From Luteibacter jiangsuensis (lineage in GTDB: Bacteria; Pseudomonadota; Gammaproteobacteria; Xanthomonadales; Rhodanobacteraceae): a stretch of 64,000 nucleotides of DNA. The notes beneath the pieces are model-generated. The model was not told the DNA's origin. It saw only the letters and a list, made by a program, of their open reading frames with translations, and searched no databases. How positions within the stretch are numbered: the first letter of the stretch is position 1; each line of letters starts with the position of its first letter. The position numbers and the translations under genes are program-made. This document shows, one piece after another, positions 58,715 to 64,000 of this stretch. Location of the stretch: NCBI RefSeq assembly GCF_011742555.1, contig NZ_JAAQQR010000003.1, forward strand, positions 186,001 to 250,000. The letters are read 5' to 3'.

Positions 58715-59713
58715 ATGAAACAACGGACACAACCATTCCTTCGCCACGCGCTTTGCGGCGCCATCGCTTACGGAGCGATGCATGCCGCCCCTGCCATGGC
58801 TTTGCCGGGATGCGTCATGAACAATCTGGCCACGTACCAGATCGGCCAGACAACGTATGTCGACGTGTACAACGACATCCCCGTGGGTACGATGGTGCGC
58901 GAGGGGCGCGCCGCGGGCGAAGGCAAGCTCCTGCTCACCTGTGGCGCTGGCGATGCCACCTTCCGGGGACGCTGGCAGGCCGGCAATCCACCCGACGGTC
59001 TGCTGCCGCTCACGGTCGGCGGCAAGCCGTCCGGATTCGGCATCCGCCTCTTCCTCGAGGAAGGCGCGAGCGGCATCCGACGCAGCTTCCCGCACGACTT
59101 CACGCGAACGTTCAACGAAGGAGACACCGTTCGCAGCGACCAGGACGTGGTCAGCTACGAGATCTACCGCATGAGCGGTCCGGTGGAATTCGGAAACGTG
59201 GATCCCGGCGCCATCGCCCAATCGAACGTGGACCAGAGCGGCGGCGGTCTGGTCGTCTTCCGTTCGATGGAAATCTTCAAGCTGATCTTCCGGCGGCCCG
59301 CCTGCTCGATCGCCAGCGACAGCATCAACCAGGAGTTCAATGTCGGCGATTACAGCGTGGCGAACTTCGCCACGCCCGAGCGGGCTACACAGTGGAAGGA
59401 ATTTCACCTCACGGTGGAGAATTGCCTGGAACCCGTGGGCATGGTCGCGCACTTCACCTTCGGCACTCCCGCCGATGCCGATGCGGATACCCCAGAACTG
59501 TTCTCGCTGCGTGGCAGCGATGCGCCCGAGAACGTGGGCCTCGAGATCGGCGACAGCCGGCGGAACACCATCAAGCCGGGCGAAGAGGTTCGCTTCAACG
59601 CAGTGGGGACGGGCGAGGACTTCGTTTTCAACGTGCGCCTGCGCGAAAGCAAACCGACCGTGCGCGGCGGCCGCTTCCGCAGGCCCGTTACGGTCCTCGT
59701 CGACTTCATGTGA
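58715..59713 (+). CDS. two-domain fimbrial tip adhesin-like protein
   Basis: The 332-residue secreted protein has a signal peptide ending AMA-L. The N-terminal part (about 30-185) has a Cys pair (LPGC, LLTC) and looks like a receptor-binding domain. The C-terminal part is a pilin domain with its own Cys pair (RPACSIAS, VENC) and a closing strand 'RRPVTVLVDFM'. This is the tip adhesin layout of chaperone-usher fimbriae. The ATG follows GAGGTAACC. The next gene starts inside its stop (GTGA at 59710), so the operon continues. Confidence 0.82.
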   Translation: MKQRTQPFLRHALCGAIAYGAMHAAPAMALPGCVMNNLATYQIGQTTYVDVYNDIPVGTMVREGRAAGEGKLLLTCGAGDATFRGRWQAGNPPDGLLPLTVGGKPSGFGIRLFLEEGASGIRRSFPHDFTRTFNEGDTVRSDQDVVSYEIYRMSGPVEFGNVDPGAIAQSNVDQSGGGLVVFRSMEIFKLIFRRPACSIASDSINQEFNVGDYSVANFATPERATQWKEFHLTVENCLEPVGMVAHFTFGTPADADADTPELFSLRGSDAPENVGLEIGDSRRNTIKPGEEVRFNAVGTGEDFVFNVRLRESKPTVRGGRFRRPVTVLVDFM

Positions 59714-60333
59714 GCGCGGTCGTGTCCGGGCATCGCGCGGCGTGGCTTCCGCGGGTCGCGCTGATTGCGCTTGTCACCTCGGTCACGGGCTGCGCATCAG
59801 TCGCGAGCGTCGGCAAGCGCGTCGACGGGGGTGACGACGTCGTGGTTCGCAAGCTGGCGCTCTATTCGTTCGCACCGCTGCATGCCATGGGGTACGAACG
59901 GTTGCATCGCGACGCAAGGCAGCTGGACAGCGAGCTTGCGAAGCAACTTGCGGCGCGCAACATCGAGACAATCGTCACCGACGTGGACGAATCCGTGCGG
60001 CGTCATGCGCTGGCCATCGACGTACGCGTGGCCGACGGCGAGGGTATGCGGCGCAGCAGTGTGCTACCGGAGAACGCATTGCTCGAGGCCCAGCGGCCGG
60101 ACGAGTCGGCGGCAGGCGTCACGCATCGGCTCGTCATCGTGCCCTTGCGCCTGAACGTCGATGCCGGCACGGGCGTGGCGCATGGCGTGCTCCGCTGGCG
60201 TGTGGAGGCCGTGGACGGCGCCTCCACCGTGGCCGTGGGGTTGATGCGCTACACGGCGGATGCCAGAGGTTACCCCTCGAAGCGAATGGCGACCCTCCTC
60301 GTGGCGAAGCTTCGGTCCCTGGGCATCCGTTGA
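59710..60333 (+). CDS. predicted lipoprotein of the fimbrial operon
   Basis: I do not recognise this 207-residue protein. The N-terminus is a hydrophobic signal with a likely lipobox VTGC ('ALVTSVTGCASVAS'), so it should be a lipoprotein. The rest alternates basic and hydrophobic segments with 'GYERLHRDARQLDSELAKQLAARNIETIVTDV' (helical) and a beta-rich second half. There are no catalytic motifs. It overlaps the adhesin-like gene (GTG start in GTGA at 59710) and is probably made with it. It may help surface assembly, but that is only context. Confidence 0.65.
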   Translation: MSAVVSGHRAAWLPRVALIALVTSVTGCASVASVGKRVDGGDDVVVRKLALYSFAPLHAMGYERLHRDARQLDSELAKQLAARNIETIVTDVDESVRRHALAIDVRVADGEGMRRSSVLPENALLEAQRPDESAAGVTHRLVIVPLRLNVDAGTGVAHGVLRWRVEAVDGASTVAVGLMRYTADARGYPSKRMATLLVAKLRSLGIR

Positions 60334-60384
60334 GGAATCTTCGGCGCTAGAATCGGGGGATCCGCAAGCAACGAAGCACGCACC

Positions 60385-60930
60385 ATGCGCAACCCCCTGC
60401 AAGAACAGCTCCTCAAGGCCGGCCTCGTGAAGAAGGACAAGGCCGCCAAGATCGTTCGCGACCAGGCGAAGCAGCGCCAGGGCAAGGCACCCGCCGCGCC
60501 GGCGGAAGAGCAGGTGGACGCTCGCCGCCTGCAGGCCGAACGTGCCGAGCGCGACAGGGCCCTGGCAGCGGAACGCAATGCCGAGGCCCGTGCGCGGGAG
60601 ATCCGCGCGCAGGTGCGGCAGATCGTCGAGACCACCCGCGTGAAGCGCGAAGGCGATGTCGCCTACCGCTTCCCCGACGGCGAGAAGATCGCCAGCATCT
60701 TCGTGAACGAATCCCTGCGCGGCCAGCTCGCATCCGGCGCACTGGTCATCGCGCGCCTTGGCGACGGCTACGAGCTCATCCCTCGACTGCCGGCGGACAA
60801 GATCCATGCGAGGTCCCCCGAAACCATCGTGCTGGATCACGGCCGGAAGGAAGGCGCGGCCGTGCAGTCCGAGGAAGAAGTTGACGACTACTACAAGCAG
60901 TTCGTCGTACCCGACGATCTCATCTGGTAA
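60385..60930 (+). CDS. DUF2058 family protein (YaiL-like)
   Basis: The 181-residue soluble protein starts 'MRNPLQEQLLKAGLVKKDKAAK', the DUF2058 signature. A highly charged Ala/Arg/Glu coiled coil follows (about 30-90), then a beta-rich C-terminal domain with 'VAYRFPDGEKIASIFVNESLRGQLASG'. The family is common in gammaproteobacteria and is described only loosely as nucleoprotein-associated; its function is not established. Start and length are typical. It is followed after 6 nt by the epimerase gene. Confidence 0.9.
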   Translation: MRNPLQEQLLKAGLVKKDKAAKIVRDQAKQRQGKAPAAPAEEQVDARRLQAERAERDRALAAERNAEARAREIRAQVRQIVETTRVKREGDVAYRFPDGEKIASIFVNESLRGQLASGALVIARLGDGYELIPRLPADKIHARSPETIVLDHGRKEGAAVQSEEEVDDYYKQFVVPDDLIW

Positions 60931-60936
60931 GGGACC

Positions 60937-61923
60937 ATGACCGTCCTCGTCACCGGTAGCGCGGGGCACCTGGGCGAGGCGCTGGTGCGCCGCCTGCAGG
61001 CCGAAGGCCGCGACGTGCGCGGCCTCGACATCAAGCCTTCCGCGCATACGCATGTCGTCGGCTCCATTCACGACGAGGCCTTCGTGCGCGAGGCGTTGTC
61101 AGGTGTGGAACAGGTCATTCATAGCGCCACCCTGCACAAGCCGCACGTGGCCACGCATTCCAAGCGCGAATTCGTCGATACCAACGTGGGCGGCACCGTG
61201 GCGCTGCTGGAGGCCGCGGTGGCGCAGGGTGTGCGCGCTTTCGTCTTCACCAGCACCACCAGTGCGTTCGGTGCGGCGCTGTCGCCTGCGCCCGGCGAGC
61301 CGGCGGCATGGATCGACGAAGATGTGGTGCCGGTGCCGAAGAACATCTACGGTGCGACGAAGATCGCGGCGGAAGGCATGTGCGAACTGGTCGCCCGGAA
61401 AGAAGGCTTACCCGTGCTGGTGCTCCGCACCTCGCGCTTCTTCCCGGAGGACGACGACAACGCGCACGTGCGCTCCGCTTACGACACAGCCAATATGCAG
61501 GCCAACGAGCTGCTCTATCGCCGTGCCGACATCGACGACATCGTTCAGGCACATCTGCTGGCCCTCGAACGAGCCCCTGTGCTGGGGTTCGGCCGGTATA
61601 TCGTGTCGGCAACGACGCCCTTCTCTCGCGACGACACAGCGGCCCTGCGTTGTGACGCCGCCGCCGTGGTTCGCCGCCTGTTTCCCGATGTCGACGCGCT
61701 GTACGCGACACGAGGCTGGAAGCTGCTGCCGTCGCTGGATCGTGTCTACGACAGCAGCCGCTCCACGCGCGACCTGGGGTGGAAGCCGAAGCGCGATTTC
61801 GCGTTCGTGCTCGACTGCCTGCGCCGCGGCGACGATTTTCGCAGCGAGATGGCGCGCGCGGTGGGAGTGAAGGGGTACCACGACACCGTGTTCGAGAACG
61901 GGCCGTATCCTGTGGTGGGGTGA
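60937..61923 (+). CDS. NAD-dependent epimerase/dehydratase family protein
   Basis: The 328-residue extended short-chain dehydrogenase has the Rossmann motif TGSAGHLG at residues 6-13, the acidic NAD-specific residue in 'VRGLDIKP', the catalytic Tyr-x-x-x-Lys in IYGATKIAAE, and a Ser/Thr stretch (TSTTSAFG) supplying the third catalytic residue. It probably acts on a nucleotide sugar or a small carbonyl compound; the sequence does not say which. It starts 6 nt after the DUF2058 gene and ends just before a split REP-like repeat. Confidence 0.87.
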   Translation: MTVLVTGSAGHLGEALVRRLQAEGRDVRGLDIKPSAHTHVVGSIHDEAFVREALSGVEQVIHSATLHKPHVATHSKREFVDTNVGGTVALLEAAVAQGVRAFVFTSTTSAFGAALSPAPGEPAAWIDEDVVPVPKNIYGATKIAAEGMCELVARKEGLPVLVLRTSRFFPEDDDNAHVRSAYDTANMQANELLYRRADIDDIVQAHLLALERAPVLGFGRYIVSATTPFSRDDTAALRCDAAAVVRRLFPDVDALYATRGWKLLPSLDRVYDSSRSTRDLGWKPKRDFAFVLDCLRRGDDFRSEMARAVGVKGYHDTVFENGPYPVVG

Positions 61924-61931
61924 GGCAAGCA

Positions 61932-62062
61932 CCATCGCCGCTGAAGCGGCTCCCACAGAAAGCCGACAGCTCCAGGGGCAGCAGATATCCCGCCGAGCGC
62001 TCTTGGACTCGCCGCCGCCTGTGGGAGCCGGCTCTGCCGGCGATCCCGCGGCAGCGGCCAGC
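61932..62062. repeat. split REP-like repeat, family 1, with arms swapped
   Basis: The usual closing arm (CCATCGCCGCTGAAGCGGCTCCCACA) comes first at 61932-61958, and the usual opening arm (TGTGGGAGCCGGCTCTGCCGG, then GATCCCGCGGCAGCGG) comes second at 62020-62062. The 61 bases between belong to neither and show no gene. The right part reaches the ada stop codon. Confidence 0.8.
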
Positions 62063-63120
62063 TACGGCAAGCCCGCGAACTTGCGCTCGTGCCGCAGCAG
62101 CCAGTCCTTCCGCCACAGCCCGCCGCCGTAGCCCGTCAGCGAGCCGTCGGCACCGATCACCCGGTGGCACGGAATCACAATGGCGATCTGATTCGCCCCA
62201 TTTGCACGCGCCACGGCACGCACTGCCGTATGCCGGCCCGCCGCCGCGGCAATCTCCGAGTAGCTCCGCGTCGTGCCTGGGGGGATCGCCATCAGCTCGT
62301 CCCACACCGCGCGGGTGAAGGGCGAGCCATGCATCGCCAACGGCGTCTCGAACGTGTGGCGAGTACCCGCGAAATACTCGCGCAGTTCCGCTTCGATCCG
62401 CTCGATGGCGGCCGTACGGCCGAAGGCGATCGTGGAACGCGTGGCCGCACGCAGGCGTTTCAGTTCGTTCGGCAAGGCGGCACGGTCGAAGAATTCGAGC
62501 AGGTGCAGCGATCGTGCGTCGGCCACCGCAAGCATGCTGCCGATCGGTGTCTCGACCCACTCGGCCTTCAGCCATTCGCGGCCGCGCAGTTCGGTCGGAC
62601 AGTCGCCCAGCAGTCTGGCGATCGCTTCGCGGAAGCCGCTACCCGACGCATATCCCGCCTCCTGCTGCGCGTCGATCACGCTGGCGCCGGCCGCCAGCCG
62701 GTCCATGCCTCGGCCGGCACGGCGCAACCGGGCCATGTCGAGGAAGGTGAGGCCAAGGTGGCGCTTGAAGCTGCGCCGCACCGTCGACGGGTCATAGCCG
62801 AGGCGCACCAGGTCGTCCTCCGACCATATCCGCTCCGGTTCGTCCTCGAGATGGCGCAGCAGGGCCGAGACCATCGGCTCGCGCTGGCCCAGGGGGTCGA
62901 GCGGCCGGCAGCGCAGGCACGGCCGGAAACCGGCCTCGAAACAGCCTGCGACGGAATCGAAGAAGCGGGTGTTCTCCAGCCTGGGCTTGCGCGCGGGGCA
63001 GGTCAGCCGGCAGAACACGCCGGTGCTCGTCACGCCGACGTACACGTGCCCGTCGTAAGCGGGGTCACGGTCCAGCAGGGCCCGGTAGAGGGTGTCGTGG
63101 TCGGGGAGGTCGAAGAGCAT
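62062..63120 (-). CDS. ada: Ada: methylphosphotriester and O6-methylguanine repair protein and regulator
   Basis: The 352-residue protein takes methyl groups from DNA phosphotriesters and O6-methylguanine and activates the adaptive response. The zinc Cys4 site Cys37, Cys41, Cys68, Cys71 is in the N-terminal domain (GVFCRLTCPARKP, PCLRCRP), with Cys37 the phosphotriester acceptor. An AraC-type helix-turn-helix pair follows (about 85-180), and the C-terminal methyltransferase has the acceptor Cys318 in IPCHRVIG. All key residues are present. An 8-bp hairpin sits directly before the start codon. The downstream split repeat overlaps its stop. Confidence 0.96.
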   Translation of the reverse strand: MLFDLPDHDTLYRALLDRDPAYDGHVYVGVTSTGVFCRLTCPARKPRLENTRFFDSVAGCFEAGFRPCLRCRPLDPLGQREPMVSALLRHLEDEPERIWSEDDLVRLGYDPSTVRRSFKRHLGLTFLDMARLRRAGRGMDRLAAGASVIDAQQEAGYASGSGFREAIARLLGDCPTELRGREWLKAEWVETPIGSMLAVADARSLHLLEFFDRAALPNELKRLRAATRSTIAFGRTAAIERIEAELREYFAGTRHTFETPLAMHGSPFTRAVWDELMAIPPGTTRSYSEIAAAAGRHTAVRAVARANGANQIAIVIPCHRVIGADGSLTGYGGGLWRKDWLLRHERKFAGLP

Positions 63121-63139
63121 GGGCGCTAGGGTAGCGCCC
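63121..63139 (-). other. hairpin abutting the ada start codon
   Basis: GGGCGCTA and TAGCGCCC pair perfectly around a 3-base loop, ending one base before the ada ATG on the minus strand. No separate ribosome binding site is visible, so ribosome entry would be within or behind this structure. Whether it controls translation is unknown. Confidence 0.5.
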
Positions 63140-63204
63140 GAACGGCCGGCCGCGCCGCCGGAGATCGGGCGGCTATTTCGGACGCCCGGCGCGGCAAGAG
63201 ATGG

Positions 63205-63310
63205 GTAGGAGCGCGCCTTGCGCGCGACATGTTTTGAGTCCGTGCCCGGGAGCTGGCGCGCCAGCTCAAAGCCACCGCGAAACGATGTCGCGCGCAGGGC
63301 GCGCTCCTAC
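63205..63310. repeat. family 2 palindromic repeat, second copy
   Basis: The element runs from GTAGGAGCGCGCC to GGCGCGCTCCTAC with inner GACATGTTTT and a related CGATGTCGCGCGC arm, matching the copy at 39039-39143 in ends, length and order. It lies between the MHS transporter gene and ada, which point the same way. Confidence 0.85.
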
Positions 63311-63337
63311 GGGAGCCGCCCAGGTCACCCTCGGGGC

Positions 63338-64000
63338 TTACGCCTTGTTCTTGTCGGTTTCCAGCGCCCGGTTGATGCGCAGGGCCAGCAACGTGCAAGC
63401 CACGCCGGAGAGCAGGTAGAGGCTGACCGCGCCCAGGCCGAAGCGCTGGGACAGGCCCAGGGCCACCAGCGGCGCAAAGGCGGCGCCCACCAGCCAGGCG
63501 AAGTCGGAGGTCAGGGCCGCGCCCGTGTAGCGGAAGCGGCGGGCGAAATTGGCGGTGACCGTGCCGGCCGCCTGGCCGTACGACAGGCCCAGCAGCGCAA
63601 AACCGATGACCAGGAAGGCGTCCTGGGCCACCTTGCCGCCGCCCAGCAGCCACGGGGAGGCGATGGCGAAGAGGCCGATCAGCACGGCCATGGTGCCGAG
63701 CGTGTTGCGACGGCCCACCTTGTCGGCGATGACGCCCGAGGCCACGGTGGCCAGGATGGCCACGAAGGCGCCCACGATCTGCACGATCAGGACGTTGTTG
63801 ATGTCCTGCGAGCGGGTGAGCGAGATCCACGACAGCGGGAAGATCGTGACGATGTGGAACAGGGCATAGCTGGCCAGGGCCGCGAAGGCGCCGATGAACA
63901 GGTTGTACCCCTGGGCCCGCACCATCTCGATGATGCCGATGGGCTCGAGCTGGCCTTCTTCGAGAAGCTGGGTGTATTCCTCGGTGACCACCAGGCGCAG
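63338..64000 (-). CDS. MHS-family MFS transporter, C-terminal part (cut by window edge)
   Basis: The frame is open to the window edge; about 220 codons of the C-terminal half are visible. Hydrophobic helices alternate with MHS-type features: 'QDINNVLIVQIVGAFVAI', 'GVIADKVGRRNTLGT' (the second MFS motif A) and 'RRFRYTGAALTSDFAWLVGAAFAPLVA', typical of metabolite:H+ symporters such as ShiA and ProP relatives. The gene probably begins beyond 64000; the ATG at 63991 is internal. The substrate cannot be judged from this half. Confidence 0.88.
   Translation of the reverse strand: MRLVVTEEYTQLLEEGQLEPIGIIEMVRAQGYNLFIGAFAALASYALFHIVTIFPLSWISLTRSQDINNVLIVQIVGAFVAILATVASGVIADKVGRRNTLGTMAVLIGLFAIASPWLLGGGKVAQDAFLVIGFALLGLSYGQAAGTVTANFARRFRYTGAALTSDFAWLVGAAFAPLVALGLSQRFGLGAVSLYLLSGVACTLLALRINRALETDKNKA

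Overview
The window is high-G+C DNA packed with genes on both strands. It has no rRNA or tRNA genes, no CRISPR array and no recognisable IS element. The gene content points to a gammaproteobacterium of the Xanthomonadales/Rhodanobacteraceae type (Luteibacter/Dyella-like): alpha-2-macroglobulin plus PBP1C, ECF42 with DGPF proteins, DUF2058, NodT/DHA2 efflux sets, and two families of palindromic 'GGGAGCC...' and 'GTAGGAGC...' repeats. The genus is inferred, not proven.

Layout. 1-8.3 kb: a secreted serine hydrolase, a winged-helix/TPR regulator behind uppP, and a tripartite MFS efflux operon (NodT outer-membrane factor, EmrA-like and EmrB-like). 8.4-12 kb: a GH43 glycosidase and a PLC/acid-phosphatase-type phosphoesterase. 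12-15 kb: glnA with a textbook sigma-54 promoter and NtrC site, then a porin. 15-20.7 kb: two tandem paralogous secreted alpha/beta hydrolases and a GH3 glucosidase. 20.9-30 kb: an ABC exporter, an NtrC-like response regulator, an NtrY-like kinase, a 44-residue precursor and a LanKC synthetase. 30-32.7 kb: a TonB receptor with a DUF2946 protein, probably copper-linked. 32.8-36.8 kb: a second tripartite MFS efflux operon. 36.9-40 kb: modABC with a ModE box, convergent with modE. 40-43.2 kb: a membrane protein, a lipoprotein hydrolase, a DUF1851 protein and a toxin-antitoxin pair. 43.3-47.1 kb: an ECF42 sigma cluster and an HWE kinase. 47.5-56 kb: alpha-2-macroglobulin and pbpC. 56-64 kb: a broken VOC gene, galP-like transporter, a decayed fimbrial operon, DUF2058, an epimerase, ada and a truncated MHS transporter.

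The most interesting region is 20.9-30 kb, which reads as a class III (labionin/lanthionine) lanthipeptide locus. The peptide at 27077-27211 carries the class III leader box ILELQ and a Ser-x-x-Ser-x-x-x-Cys core. The next gene encodes an 891-residue lyase-kinase-cyclase protein whose zinc ligands are replaced, as expected for class III. Upstream lie a MacB/ADOP-type exporter and a two-component system whose regulator has lost the sigma-54 contact loop GAFTGA. Two TGTCCG-N4-CGGACA palindromes exactly 20 bp apart lie between the kinase and the precursor, and a 9-bp hairpin separates precursor from synthetase. Class III systems are best known from Actinobacteria, so this would be an unusual proteobacterial example. 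The product is untested.
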